DNA of 64,000 bases from DATFRY01 sp035489015 (GTDB lineage Bacteria; Myxococcota_A; Polyangia; Haliangiales; Haliangiaceae): contig DATHKR010000083.1 in assembly GCA_035489015.1 (NCBI GenBank), forward strand, positions 124,001 through 188,000, read 5' to 3'. Positions 29,834 through 40,321 of the stretch are shown here, piece after piece. The position numbers and the translations under genes are program-made. Under the pieces are notes generated by a model. The model did not search any database, had not been told where the DNA came from, and saw only the letters and a list, made by a program, of their open reading frames with translations. Position 1 is the stretch's first letter. Every line of letters begins with the position of its first letter.

Positions 29834-31714
29834 GTGTCCGATGGCGGCCCGAGGCGGCTGGTGTGGGTGGTCGATGACAGCCCGCTCGACGCCGAGCGGG
29901 CCGACCGCGCCCTGGCCGGGCCGTACGAGGTCCGCGTCTTCCACGACGGATCGGTCGTGCTCGAGGAGCTGGCCGGCGGATCGAGCCTGCCGGACGTCCT
30001 GGTCCTCGACTGGATGATGCCGGGGGTGTCCGGATTGGAGGTCTGTCGTTTCCTCCGCTCCTCGCGCAGCCCCGCGCCAAACCTCGCGATCTTGCTCCTG
30101 ACGGCCCATCACGAGACCACCCAGCTGGTGGATGGTCTGTCGGCCGGAGCCAACGACTACCTTGCCAAGCCGTACGCCGACGAGGAGCTGCGCGCCCGGG
30201 TCGACAACCTCATCCGTGCGCGCCAGCTGCTCGAGCGGGTCAGCCGCACCGAGGAGCACATCCGCCGCCTGCTGGCGACGGTGCCCGATGTGCTGTTCAC
30301 TCTGGACGAGCGCGGGGTCATCACCTACGCCAACGAGGACGCCGAGCGGGTGCTGAACCCGATGCTGGTCGGTCCGGGCGGCCTGGTCGGCCGGCCGGCC
30401 AGCGAGATCCTGCCCGATCTGGACCTGTCGCTGGTCCGCGGCGCCGAGGGCGGCGCCGCGCTCCTGCCGCTGCCCGACGTGGAGATCGGCGAGGAGGTGT
30501 ACGCGCCGACCGCGCGCCGCCTGCCGGCCGACTTCGCCGCGACCACCACGGTCGCGATGCGCAACGTCACCTCGCGGCGGCGGGCCGAGGCGCGCCGGCT
30601 CGACTTCTACTCGGTGGTGGCCCACGACCTGCGCTCGCCGCTCAACAGCCTGCTCCTGCGCGCGGACATGCTCCTGCGCGGTCACCGCGGCCCGCTGCCG
30701 GCGGCGGTGATCGGCGACCTGCGCAAGATGGAGAACAACATCCGCACGATGGTCGCGCTGGTGAACGACTTCCTCGATCTCGCCCAGCTCGAGGGGACCG
30801 CGTACAGCGGCGGGCGCGAGCTGGTCGACGTCGGCGGGCTGGTCGGGCAGGCGATCGAGGACCTTCAACCGCTCATCGACGCCAGCGGGCTATCGGTGCG
30901 CTTCGAGGTGCCCGGGTTCGACGCCGGGGTGACCGGCGACCGGCGCCGGCTGTCCCAGGTGCTGTCCAACCTGCTTTCCAACGCGGTCAAGTTCACCCCC
31001 GAGGGCGGGACGATCACCGTCGAGGTTCGCGAGCGGGGCGGGCAGGTCGAGGTGGCGGTGGCCGACACCGGCCGCGGCATCGCCCCCGAGGTGCTGCCCA
31101 ACCTGTTCCAGCGCTACGTGCGCGCGATCGATCCGAGCCGGCCGGTGGCGGGCACCGGGCTCGGCCTCATGATCGTGCGCGAGATCGTCGAGGCGCACGG
31201 CGGATCGGTCGGCGTGTACAGCGCGCCGGGCCAGGGCAGCACGTTCTGGTTCCGCATGCCGCGCCGCCCGGCGGCGGCGGACGGCGAGGCGACCCGGCCG
31301 GTGCTCATCATCGACGACGACCGGGTCCTGCGCGAGACGCTGCGCTTCCTGCTCGAGGGCGAGGGCTACACCGTGGTCGAGGCGGAGGACGGCGAGCGCG
31401 GGCTGCGCGCGGTGACCGAGCACGCGCCGAGCGCCGCGGTGGTCGACCTGACCATGCCGGTCATGGACGGCTGGGAGTTCGTCGACCGGGTCCGCCGCGA
31501 CGAGCGCAGCGGTGCGCTGCCGATCTGCGTCCTGTCCGGCGTGGCCCTCCACGCGCCGACCACCGCGTCTCTGGTGCTCCAGAAGCCGATCGCGATCGAC
31601 CGCCTGCTCCGCTTCCTGCGCGAGCACTGCGGGCCGGTCCCGGCCGCGCCGCCGCCCGAGCCCGAGCAGGCGCAGCCGGCGCAGGCGCAGCCGGCCGGCC
31701 TCACTCCCCGATGA
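29834..31714 (+). CDS. hybrid sensor histidine kinase / response regulator
   Basis: 626 residues: receiver (about 8-125, LVWVVDDS and the LVLDWMM phospho-Asp), PAS-like domain (about 140-245), HisKA (FYSVVAHDLRSPLN), HATPase (LSNLLSNAVKF, DTGRGIAP, GTGLGLMIV), then a second receiver (about 495-600, VLIIDDD and AVVDLTMPVMDG). A Pro/Gln-rich tail follows. No membrane segment is seen, so it is cytosolic and driven by its own receiver. It is divergent from the chemosensory operon with only 92 bp between, so the two may be functionally linked. The 3' end overlaps the convergent yjbQ gene by 14 bp. Confidence 0.9.
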   Translation: MSDGGPRRLVWVVDDSPLDAERADRALAGPYEVRVFHDGSVVLEELAGGSSLPDVLVLDWMMPGVSGLEVCRFLRSSRSPAPNLAILLLTAHHETTQLVDGLSAGANDYLAKPYADEELRARVDNLIRARQLLERVSRTEEHIRRLLATVPDVLFTLDERGVITYANEDAERVLNPMLVGPGGLVGRPASEILPDLDLSLVRGAEGGAALLPLPDVEIGEEVYAPTARRLPADFAATTTVAMRNVTSRRRAEARRLDFYSVVAHDLRSPLNSLLLRADMLLRGHRGPLPAAVIGDLRKMENNIRTMVALVNDFLDLAQLEGTAYSGGRELVDVGGLVGQAIEDLQPLIDASGLSVRFEVPGFDAGVTGDRRRLSQVLSNLLSNAVKFTPEGGTITVEVRERGGQVEVAVADTGRGIAPEVLPNLFQRYVRAIDPSRPVAGTGLGLMIVREIVEAHGGSVGVYSAPGQGSTFWFRMPRRPAAADGEATRPVLIIDDDRVLRETLRFLLEGEGYTVVEAEDGERGLRAVTEHAPSAAVVDLTMPVMDGWEFVDRVRRDERSGALPICVLSGVALHAPTTASLVLQKPIAIDRLLRFLREHCGPVPAAPPPEPEQAQPAQAQPAGLTPR

Positions 31715-32123
31715 TCTTGACCAGCACGCGCTTGGCCCGGCGGCCGTCGAACTCGCCGTAGAAGATCTGCTCCCACGGGCCGCAGTGGAGCTTCCCCTCG
31801 GTGATGGCCACGACCACCTCGCGCCCCATCACCTGGCGCTTGTGGTGGGCGTCGCCGTTGTCCTCGCCGGAGCGGTTGTGGTGGTACACGTCCGGGCTCG
31901 GATCGAACGGCGCCAGCTTCTCCAGCCAGCGCTTGTAGTCGTCGTGTAGCCCGGGCTCGTCGTCGTTGATGAAGACGCTGGCGGTGATGTGCATGGCGTT
32001 GACCAGGCACAGCCCCTCCTTGACCCGGCTCTCGGCCAGCGCCGCCTCCACCGCGCCGGTGATGTTGATGAAGTCCATGCGGGCGGGGACGTTGAAGGTG
32101 AGCTCGCGGGTGAACGATCGCAT
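31701..32123 (-). CDS. YjbQ/UPF0047 family protein
   Basis: 140 residues, the usual length. Family motifs are LCLVNAMHITASVFINDDEPG, HHNRSGEDNGDAHHKRQ and ITEGKLHCGPWEQIFYGEFDG. The conserved histidines suggest a metal-binding trimer. Some members have weak thiamine-phosphate-synthase activity, but the true role is uncertain. It follows SCO1 directly: its ATG begins right after the SCO1 TGA. Confidence 0.88.
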   Translation of the reverse strand: MRSFTRELTFNVPARMDFINITGAVEAALAESRVKEGLCLVNAMHITASVFINDDEPGLHDDYKRWLEKLAPFDPSPDVYHHNRSGEDNGDAHHKRQVMGREVVVAITEGKLHCGPWEQIFYGEFDGRRAKRVLVKIIGE

Positions 32124-32768
32124 TCAGGGCTCCCGGGTCAGAGTGACGGCGTCGGCGACCAGCTGATCGAGCCGGGCCGCCTCGTCGGAGTCGTAGTAGC
32201 CGCGGATCCGGAGATCGCGGTCGACCAGGACGAAGTGGGTCCCGTGCACGATGTTCGGCGCGCCGTCGGCGGTCGCCGCGCCGCGCTGGACCGCGATGCG
32301 GAATCCGCTCTCGACCGCGGCCTTCACCGCGGCCGGCGGGCCGGTCAGGAACCTCCAGCGGGTCGGGTCGGCGTGGTAGCGCGCGGCGAACGCGGCCAGG
32401 ACCGGCGGGGAATCGTGCTCCGGGTCGACGCTGAACGAGACCAGCTGGACCGCGCCCGGGTCGGCCCGCCCGGCCAGGCGCTCGCCCAGCCGCTCCATCT
32501 TGAGCGTGGTCACCGGGCAGATCGTCGGGCAGCGTGTGAAGAGGAAGCTGACCACGTGGACCCGCCCGCGCAGATCGGCGGCGCGGACCGGCGCGCCGGT
32601 CTGATCGGTGAAGGCGAAGTCGGGGACCACGCCCAGCACCTCGAGCGGTGCGGCGTCCGGATCGGCGCGGTCGCGGCAGCCGGCTGGCGCCAAGGCGACG
32701 AGCGCGATCGCCGCGGCCGCTGCGGCGGAGACCGCCGCGTCGATGGTGCTTCGCGGTCGGCGCGCCAC
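32124..32768 (-). CDS. SCO1/SenC copper chaperone for cytochrome oxidase
   Basis: 214 residues. An N-terminal hydrophobic signal ends APAGC, a likely lipoprotein Cys. The thioredoxin-like domain has FTRCPTICPVT with the copper CxxxC, and the copper His in IVHGTHFVLVD. It delivers copper to the CuA centre of subunit II on the outer face of the membrane. It is divergent from the cox operon (62 bp), as expected for its role. GTG 32768 is 6 nt from a -10 box. Confidence 0.92.
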   Translation of the reverse strand: MARRPRSTIDAAVSAAAAAAIALVALAPAGCRDRADPDAAPLEVLGVVPDFAFTDQTGAPVRAADLRGRVHVVSFLFTRCPTICPVTTLKMERLGERLAGRADPGAVQLVSFSVDPEHDSPPVLAAFAARYHADPTRWRFLTGPPAAVKAAVESGFRIAVQRGAATADGAPNIVHGTHFVLVDRDLRIRGYYDSDEAARLDQLVADAVTLTREP

Positions 32769-32774
32769 CGTGGA

Positions 32775-32802
32775 AGCCTAGTGCGAGATCGCTCGATTTC
32801 AA
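32775..32802 (-). promoter_or_regulatory. promoter of SCO1-yjbQ, leaderless type
   Basis: On the minus strand TTGAAA (32802-32797), a 16-bp spacer and TAGGCT (32780-32775) are followed by only 6 nt before GTG 32768. Transcription should start at the GTG itself. Confidence 0.5.
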
Positions 32803-32815
32803 ACCCGCTGCGCCT

Positions 32816-32821
32816 TACCAT
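32816..32821 (+). promoter_or_regulatory. -10 box (TACCAT) of the cox operon
   Basis: TACCAT ends 8 nt before GTG 32830, the start of the small CPxC protein. No clear -35. It overlaps the divergent SCO1 control region, so the two transcription units may be co-regulated. Confidence 0.35.
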
Positions 32822-32829
32822 CGCCGCCG

Positions 32830-32997
32830 GTGGCCGGCACTGCCTTCATCGGGGTCGCGTGCCCGGCGTGCGCGACGGGGCAGGAGGGCACCACAGGGGG
32901 CATGCTGTTCATCGGCGCCCTGATCCTCCTTCCGCTCGCCGCCGCGGCGGTGGCTGGCCTGGTCATCGGGCGCCTGCTCCGGCGATGGCGGCTCTGA
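32830..32997 (+). CDS. small CPxC membrane protein at head of cox operon
   Basis: 55 residues. The N-terminal part contains ACPACA, a CxxC pair, followed by one transmembrane helix (about 26-46) and a short Arg-rich end. It overlaps coxB by 13 bp and lies immediately downstream of a leaderless-type -10 box, so I treat it as real although it is very short. The CxxC facing the outer side could bind copper or take part in thiol chemistry during oxidase assembly; this is inference. I do not recognise a family. Confidence 0.5.
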   Translation: MAGTAFIGVACPACATGQEGTTGGMLFIGALILLPLAAAAVAGLVIGRLLRRWRL

Positions 32998-33827
32998 CCT
33001 CGCCGCTGGTCGCGGCGCTGCCGACCGACGCGTCCGCCGACGGCTGGCGCATCGACCAGCTGCTCCACGCGACCGGGCTCATGACCGCTGGCCTCGCCGC
33101 GCTCCTGATCGGCTTCCTCGTGTTCGCCGCGCTGCGCTGGCGCGAGCGACCGGGCCGGGGGCGGCTGGCGCGGCCCGCGACCTGGCGGGCGATCCTGGTC
33201 CCGCTCGGGATCACCACGGCGATCTTCGCCGCGGTCGACGGCAACCTCCTGGTCACGTCGATGCGCGACCTCGACGGCGCGTTCCTGGCGGTGGACCGGG
33301 CCGAGCGCGACCCGGGCGCGGTGCGGATCGAGATCAACGCGCAGCGGTGGGTGTGGAACGCGCGCCTCGCCGGGCGCGACGGTCGGTTCGCCACCGACGA
33401 CGACGTGGTGACCGCCGGCGACGTGCGGGTGCCGGTCGGGCGGCCGGTGATCGTGCAGCTGGCCTCGTCGGATGTGGTCCACTCGCTGTTCCTGCCCCAC
33501 TTCCGGGTCAAGCTGGACGCGGTGCCGGGCCGCATCGCCACCACCTGGTTTCGCCCGGTCGAGCGCGGCGCGTTCGAGATGGCGTGCACGCAGCACTGCG
33601 GGGTCCACCACTACCTCATGCGCGGCGTGGTCACCGTGATGGACGGCGCGGCGTTCGATCGCTGGGTCGATCAGAGCTCGCGCGACGCGCTCGCCATCGC
33701 GGCCGAGGACGCGCGCGCGCGGGCCGAGGAGCCGACCCGCGAGCGGCCCGACGGGGTGGCGGCCGGCGCGGATCCGGCCGACGCGCGCCGGTGGGGCTGG
33801 CCGTGGCGGGCGCGGGCGGGCCGATGA
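32985..33827 (+). CDS. coxB: cytochrome c oxidase subunit II
   Basis: 280 residues with two N-terminal transmembrane helices (about 28-48 and 66-85) and a periplasmic cupredoxin domain. The CuA ligands are present: His in VVHSLFLPHF and the CTQHCGVHHYLM motif (Cys, Cys, His, Met with correct spacing). The Glu usually between the cysteines (CSEhCG) is Gln-His here. Electrons enter the oxidase here from cytochrome c. The stop overlaps the start of coxA (ATGA). Confidence 0.93.
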   Translation: MAALTSPLVAALPTDASADGWRIDQLLHATGLMTAGLAALLIGFLVFAALRWRERPGRGRLARPATWRAILVPLGITTAIFAAVDGNLLVTSMRDLDGAFLAVDRAERDPGAVRIEINAQRWVWNARLAGRDGRFATDDDVVTAGDVRVPVGRPVIVQLASSDVVHSLFLPHFRVKLDAVPGRIATTWFRPVERGAFEMACTQHCGVHHYLMRGVVTVMDGAAFDRWVDQSSRDALAIAAEDARARAEEPTRERPDGVAAGADPADARRWGWPWRARAGR

Positions 33828-36012
33828 GGCGGGGCAGGGTGGGGGCAGCGGCGCTGTGGCGGCGGCTGGCCGCGACCGATCACAAGGTGATCGCGATCCG
33901 CTTCCTGTGCTCGGGGCTCCTGTTCCTGGCGGTGGGCGGGGCCCTGGCCATGGTCATCCGCTGGCAGCGCGCCTTCCCGGGCGAGCCGGTCCCGCTGGTC
34001 GGCCGGATCCTGTTCGCCGGCGCGGGCGGCGCGGTCACCCCGCCGGCCTACACCGCGCTGTTCACCAGCCACGGCCTCATCATGATCTTCTTCGCGGTCA
34101 CGCCGATCCTGCTCGGCGGGATCGGCAACTACGTCGTGCCGCTCGCGATCGGCGCGCGCGGGATGGCGGTGCCGCGGCTGACCGCGCTGTCGTTCTGGCT
34201 GACCGCCGCGGCGCAGGTGACCGCGGTCGCCGCGCTGGTGGCGCCGGCCTACGCACCGTCGGCCGGGTGGACCAGCTTCCCGCCGCTCGCCACCGGCGAC
34301 GGCGCGCCGGGGGCGGGGCAGACGCTGATCATGGTCGCGATCCTCCTGGCCGGGGCCGCTGCCACCCTCGGCGCGATCGGCCTGGTCACCACGGTCGTGG
34401 CCCGGCGGGCGCCCGGGATGACCTGGCTGCGCCTGCCGCTCGCGGTGTGGGGCGTGCTCCTGGCGTCGGCGCTGTCCGCCCTGTTCGCGCCCATCCTGGT
34501 GGCCGCCACGCTCTTGCTCCTGGTCGATCGGGTGGTCGGCACGGCGGTGTTCGCCGCCGGCCAGGGAGATCCGATCCTCTACCAGCACCTGTTCTGGATC
34601 TTCGGCCACCCCGAGGTCTACATCCTCATCCTGCCGGTCTGGGGCGTGGTCGGCGACCTGGTCGCGTTCTTCTCGCGCCGGCCGGCGTTCTGGTACCTCG
34701 GCTCGGTGCTGGCCATGATCTCGATCGCGTCGATGTCGGCGCTGGTCTACGGGCACCACATGTTCCGGGCCGGGCTGTCGCCGATGGTCGGGGCCGGGTT
34801 CGAGCTCCTGACCCTGGCGATCAGCGCGCCGGCGACGGTGCTCATGGTCAACTGGCTGGCCACCCTGTGGCGCGGCTCGCTGCGGCTGTCGACCCCGATG
34901 CTGTTCGCGCTCGGCACCATCGCGGTGCTGGGGCTGGGCGGGCTGAGCGGCCTGTTCCTCGGATCGATCACCCTCGACATCTACCTGCACGACACGATGT
35001 GGGTGGTCGGTCACTTCCACCTCATCATGGCGGCGGCGACGCTGATGGGCAGCTTCGCGGCGATCCACTTCTGGTTCCCGAAGATGACCGGGCGGATGCT
35101 GGGCGAGCGGCTCGCCGTGGCTCACTTCTGGGGCACGCTGGTCGGCGCGGTGGCGACCTTCGGCGGGATGCTGGCGGTCGGCTACGCCGGGCAGCCGCGC
35201 CGCTACTACGACACCGCCGGGTTCGCGTTCCTCGAGGGGACCCGCGACCTGGACCGCTGGGTGAGCTGGGCCGGCTTCGCGCTGGGCGCGGCGCAGCTGC
35301 TTTTCTTCGCCAATCTGGTGTGGTCGTTCCGGCGAGGGCGGCGCGCCGAGGCCAACCCGTGGCAGGTGCCGACCCTCGAGTGGTCGGTGGCGTCGCCGCC
35401 GCCGGCCGAGAGCTTCGCCGCGCCGCCGCGAGTCGCGCGCGGGCCGCACCAGCTGGGCGACGGCGAGGCGGCAGCCCGGCTCGGGCGCGACTGGGTCGGC
35501 CAGTGGGAGGAGGCGAGCGCGGCGGAGGCGAGCGGCGCGGAGGCGAGCGGCGCTCCGCCGGCCAGCCTGGCCGACGCCGTCGCCACCGCGATCTACCTCG
35601 CCTCGTGGTCGATCCTGTGTGGCGGCCTGATCCTGGCCAGCGTGGCCCGCGGCCTGCCGTCGCTGGCGATGCCGTCGTGGCCCGACGCGCTGGCCGTGGC
35701 CGCGGTCGCCGCCGGCGCTGCCGTCCTGTTCCTGCCGGTCACTCGCCGCCGCCTCGCGATGGCCGCCGTGCTGACCGCGATCGCCGCGGCCGCCGCTCTG
35801 GCCGGAATCCTGGCCGGGACGGAATCCTGGCCCCCGGGCCCGGCCGCCGCCCCGCTCCTCGTCCTCGCCGCGCTCCACCTCGCCTTTGTCGCGGCCGGCG
35901 GTATCGCGGTCCTGCTCGCGGCCCGCCGGGCGCCGGCGCCGACCCTGGCCCGCTGGCACATGGCGGCGGCCGCCGCGATCGGGCTGGTGCTGCTCGTGGC
36001 CGGGCGCGCCGC

Positions 36013-36016
<4 letters not shown>
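33824..36016 (+). CDS. coxA: cytochrome c oxidase subunit I with fused C-terminal five-helix domain
   Basis: 730 residues. The heme-copper core has TSHGLIMIFF, GHPEVYILILP (CuB His and the cross-linked Tyr), YGHHMF (CuB) and VVGHFHLIM (heme ligands). The D-channel Asp of the DMAFPR motif is Gly (GARGMAVPR). The K-channel Lys of PTGIK is Leu (SAPATVLM). After the usual end near residue 545 an Ala/Glu/Ser hinge leads to five predicted transmembrane helices (about 585-730). These may be a degenerate subunit III, as in subunit I/III fusions. Oxygen reduction looks possible; proton pumping may differ. Confidence 0.92.
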
Positions 36017-36852
<836 letters not shown>

Positions 36853-36853
36853 C

Positions 36854-36870
36854 GGCCGCGAGCCGCGGCC
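36854..36870. terminator. GC-rich hairpin between convergent genes
   Basis: GGCCGCG (36854-36860) and CGCGGCC (36864-36870) form a perfect 7-bp stem with a 3-nt loop, between the stop of the cytochrome gene and the stop of the convergent lipoprotein gene. No U-tract, so termination is likely but not certain. Confidence 0.45.
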
Positions 36871-36874
36871 CCGG

Positions 36875-38017
36875 TCAGAGCGACGGCGCGTGCTGGCGAG
36901 GGCACAGCGTCACGTCGTAGTCGCGCGGGAGGTCGGTGCCGCCGCCCTGGGCGGTGCTGTCGAACGCGCCGACCCACAGCCAGTAGCGCTGCTCGGGATC
37001 CACGTTGACGGTGAGCAGCTCGTCGCCGCTGCCGCCGATCGAGGTGCCGAGCCCGACGCTGTAGTCGTTGCCCGGATCGCCCGCCTCGAACAGATAGACG
37101 TCGAGATCGACGTCGCCGTCCTCCCAGGCGAGCCGCAGCTCGAGCTCGCTGGTGTCCGGTCCGGTCTCGATCTCGTACGCGTCGCGGTCGAGGTACGAGT
37201 CGCCAGCCGACTCGACCGCGCCGCTCTGCCCGTGCACCAGGGCGACCGTGCCCGCCGTCAGCACCAGCGCGGTCGGCTCCGGCTGGTCGTCCGCCTCGGT
37301 CACTCGCGGCGGAGCCGGGTAGTCGATCGCGACGGTGTCGTTGCCGCGGCTGTCCGCGTCGGCCGCCTCCGAGTAGTCGGGCATGCCCTCGGCCGGCGGG
37401 CAGCTGTCGAGGTTCTCCGCCACCGAGATGGCGTAGCCGATCGGCCCGTCGGTCGCCGGCGGCCAGCCGACCGCGCTCACCCAGTAGCTGCCCGGCGCCA
37501 CCACCACGCCGGCGACCAGCGCGTAGCCGTTGAGGAACGGCCCGGTCGCGACCGGGACCGGCAGGCCGTCCTCGACCCGGAACAGGTCGAGCCCGATCTG
37601 GCCGGCCTCGGCGGTGGCGCGGAGCTCGATGCGCAGGTTGACCTGGGCCGGTCCATCCACCTCGAACACGTACGAGTCGTAGTCGGTGACCTGCCCGGTC
37701 GCCTCGGCCGGGTCGAGCTGTCCGCACACGGTGAAGCCGCGCCCGCTGGCCCCGAGCGACAGGTTGGTCCGCTCCGGCGATCCGTTCTTTCCGTCGGAGA
37801 AGGGATCGTTGCTGCTGTCGGCGCTCTCGCGGTGATCGCCAGAGCAGTCGACCACCGCGGCGTCGCCCAGAAACGCGTCGCCCGGCGGCGCGCCATCCAG
37901 AGCGGACGCTGCGTCCGGCTCACCACCGTCGTCCCCGCCGCAGGCAGTGGCCCACAGGAGGGACACCACGACTGCGAACCGGTAAACGGTCCATTCCTGC
38001 TTCAGGGGACTCTTCAA
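36875..38017 (-). CDS. hypothetical secreted lipoprotein with PPC-like beta domains
   Basis: 380 residues. The signal peptide ends LLWATAC (lipobox), followed by an Asp/Gly-rich low-complexity stretch. Two similar beta-sandwich segments follow (about 110-200 and 240-370), each with a DYDSYVFEVDGPAQ- or DRDAYEIETGPD-type strand and a DVDLDVYLFEAGD motif. These resemble bacterial pre-peptidase C-terminal domains, which bind or target rather than catalyse. The TTG start at 38017 gives a normal signal peptide, but no ribosome-binding site supports it. Function unknown. Confidence 0.65.
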   Translation of the reverse strand: MKSPLKQEWTVYRFAVVVSLLWATACGGDDGGEPDAASALDGAPPGDAFLGDAAVVDCSGDHRESADSSNDPFSDGKNGSPERTNLSLGASGRGFTVCGQLDPAEATGQVTDYDSYVFEVDGPAQVNLRIELRATAEAGQIGLDLFRVEDGLPVPVATGPFLNGYALVAGVVVAPGSYWVSAVGWPPATDGPIGYAISVAENLDSCPPAEGMPDYSEAADADSRGNDTVAIDYPAPPRVTEADDQPEPTALVLTAGTVALVHGQSGAVESAGDSYLDRDAYEIETGPDTSELELRLAWEDGDVDLDVYLFEAGDPGNDYSVGLGTSIGGSGDELLTVNVDPEQRYWLWVGAFDSTAQGGGTDLPRDYDVTLCPRQHAPSL

Positions 38018-38092
38018 GCTAGACGACAGACCAGGGAAAAACTGATCGACCTCGAAGGTAGCGGAAGGTCGCTCGCGGCGTCCAGCGGGGCG

Positions 38093-39499
38093 CTATGTGG
38101 TCGGACTGACGGCGGAAACGGCGTCCCGAAGCCGGTCCAGGCGCACCTCGAAGGTCGATCCGCGGCCCGGCTCGCTGAGAACGCGGATCTCGCCGCCGTG
38201 CGCCTCGACGATGCGGCGGACCACCGAGAGGCCGAGCCCGGTGCCCGGGACCTGGTCGCGGGTCAGGCCGACCCGCTGGAACGGCTCGAAGATGCGCTGC
38301 AGATCGGCGGCGTCGATCCCGATGCCCGGATCGGCCACCGAGATCGCGACGTGGTCGCCGTCGACCCCGACCGCGACCGCGATCCGCCCGCCGTCGGGCG
38401 AGTACTTGATGCCGTTGGAGATGAGGTTGGTCAGCACCTGGGTGAGCCGGGCCGGGTCGGCCTGGACGATGGCTCCCTCGCCGGCGATCACCAGCTCGAT
38501 CACGTGGCTCTGGGTGGTCGATCGGTAGAGGTCGACGATCTCCTCGGCGAGGATCGGCACGCTGCACCGCTCGCGGCGCAGCTCCAGCTCGCCCGCCTCG
38601 ATGCGCACGCCGTCGAGCAGGTCGCCGAGCATGCGGTCGACCCGGTCGACCTGGCGATGGAGGATGCGCGAGACCTGGCGCACCCGCTCCTCGCCGGGCG
38701 TCCCGCTCGACAGCAGATCAGCCGAGCTGCGCATGGCGGCCAGCGGGTTGCGCAGGTCGTGGGCCACGCCGGCCAGGAAGGTCAGCTGGGCGACGTGCTG
38801 GCGGTCGAGCCCGGTGGCGAGCTCGTTGAAGCGGCGCGCCATCTCGCGCAGCTCGGCGGGCCCCTCCTCGCGGGCGCGCGCCGAGCGATCGCCGCGCCCG
38901 TAGCGATCCAGCGCCTCGCCGAGGTCGAGCAGCGGGGCGAGCGCGTGGCGGCGCAGCCAGAACAGCAGGCCGGCGGTGCCGGCCACCAGCAGCCCCGCGA
39001 TGGTGGCGCCCAGCCAGGTGGCGACCCGGTGCAGCTCGCCGGCCCGCGCCGCCGCCTCCTCGGCCTGACGTCCGTTGAGCGAGACCAGCTCGCGCAGCTC
39101 GCCGAACACCGCGCGGGCCGGACCGTCCGCGTCGGTGGGGCTGGCCGCGAGGTACGCGCCGGCCGCGCGCCGCACCCGCTCGAGCAGCGCAGCCTCGTGG
39201 TCGTCGGCCACGTGGATCTCGATCTGCGCGAACCGGCGGCCGAGCTCGCGGGCGCGGCTCCGCCGCGCGACCGGATCGACGGTCCGGTCGAGGCCGAGGA
39301 GCGCGAGCTCGAGCTCCTCCGCCATCTGCGCGCTGCGGCTGGCGACCGCCATGTCGCGGGCCGAGCGCTCCAGCATCCCGGTCAGCGCGACCAGGGCCAC
39401 CGCCGCGACCAGCGCCAGGCCGACGAGCGCCCCGATCCCGATGGTCACCATGGTGCGCAGGTTGGTTCGTTCCACGCGCGCGTCCACGACAGGCCCCAT
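38093..39499 (-). CDS. membrane sensor histidine kinase
   Basis: 468 residues: TM1 (about 20-40), a helical extracytoplasmic segment (about 45-165), TM2 (about 168-190), HAMP (about 190-240), HisKA with FLAGVAHDLRNPLAAM, and HATPase with LTNLISNGIKYSPDGG, DPGIGID and GTGLGLSVV. The four-helix sensor region resembles CHASE3-like or 4HB domains. No partner response regulator lies beside it, so it is an orphan kinase. Starts at ATG 39499. Confidence 0.9.
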   Translation of the reverse strand: MGPVVDARVERTNLRTMVTIGIGALVGLALVAAVALVALTGMLERSARDMAVASRSAQMAEELELALLGLDRTVDPVARRSRARELGRRFAQIEIHVADDHEAALLERVRRAAGAYLAASPTDADGPARAVFGELRELVSLNGRQAEEAAARAGELHRVATWLGATIAGLLVAGTAGLLFWLRRHALAPLLDLGEALDRYGRGDRSARAREEGPAELREMARRFNELATGLDRQHVAQLTFLAGVAHDLRNPLAAMRSSADLLSSGTPGEERVRQVSRILHRQVDRVDRMLGDLLDGVRIEAGELELRRERCSVPILAEEIVDLYRSTTQSHVIELVIAGEGAIVQADPARLTQVLTNLISNGIKYSPDGGRIAVAVGVDGDHVAISVADPGIGIDAADLQRIFEPFQRVGLTRDQVPGTGLGLSVVRRIVEAHGGEIRVLSEPGRGSTFEVRLDRLRDAVSAVSPTT

Positions 39500-39578
39500 A
39501 GCACGTCCGGGGCGACGTGGCCCGCGCGCGCCGCGCCTGGCGCGCATCTTTGCGCCGGGCTTCGCGCCGGGCTTCGCC

Positions 39579-40277
39579 TTACGGTGTGGAGCGGCCGGGC
39601 TGGCCGCAGGCGCGGTTGGCCGGCAGCGCCACGTCCATCATGGCCGGGCTGGGCAGATCGAGGCTCTCCATCACCGCGGCGTACTCGTCCGCGCTGCCGA
39701 CCTGGAGGCGCGGGTTGTGCGCGCGCTCCTCGCCGATGGTGCTCGACGTCCACCCGCGATAGTCGTGGGCCGGGTAGACCACGGTCTGGTCGGGCAGCCG
39801 CAAGAGCACATCGAACAGGCTGCGATACGCCGCGCGTGGATCGCCGTTCTGGAAGTCGGTCCGCCCGGTGCCGCGGATGAGCAGCGTGTCGCCGGTGAAC
39901 ACCCGATCCGACATGACGTAACAGTACGAGTCGTCGGTGTGGCCGGGGGTGTAGCGGGCGAGCAGCTCGAGCCCGCCGATCGAGATGCGATCACCGTCGC
40001 TCACCACCCGCGACGCGCACGCGACCTGGGCCTGCTCGCCCATGATCGTGGCGCAGCCGGTTCGCGCGCGCAGCTCGCCGAGCCCGGTGATGTGATCGGC
40101 GTGCACGTGGGTGTCGGCGGCCAGGATCAGGCGAAGGTCGAGCTCGCGGATCAGGCGGCAGGTGTCGTCGATGCGGCCCAGCACCGGATCGATGAGCAGC
40201 GCCTCGCGACTGTCCGGGCACGCCACCAGATAGGTGTATGTGCTGGAGCCGGTGTCGAACAGCTGCCGAAAGATCAC
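39579..40277 (-). CDS. metallo-beta-lactamase fold persulfide dioxygenase-like protein (ETHE1 family)
   Basis: 232 residues. The metal motif THVHADH followed by ITGLGELRARTGC is characteristic of ETHE1/persulfide dioxygenases. Further conserved elements are YTPGHTDDSYCY, FTGDTLLIRGTGRTDFQNGD and VYPAHDYRGWTSSTIGEE. The expected reaction oxidises glutathione persulfide to sulfite with a single iron. GTG 40277 is preceded by GGAGGCG. It is divergent from the usp gene. Confidence 0.85.
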   Translation of the reverse strand: MIFRQLFDTGSSTYTYLVACPDSREALLIDPVLGRIDDTCRLIRELDLRLILAADTHVHADHITGLGELRARTGCATIMGEQAQVACASRVVSDGDRISIGGLELLARYTPGHTDDSYCYVMSDRVFTGDTLLIRGTGRTDFQNGDPRAAYRSLFDVLLRLPDQTVVYPAHDYRGWTSSTIGEERAHNPRLQVGSADEYAAVMESLDLPSPAMMDVALPANRACGQPGRSTP

Positions 40278-40321
40278 TGGACGGGTTCGCCTCCGCTGGT
40301 GAGGATGACACAGAGGTGCAG

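Noticed and set aside
36890..39880. A 996-codon plus-strand frame
   Set aside because: It is antisense to a lipoprotein and a histidine kinase with intact signatures, and is low-complexity.
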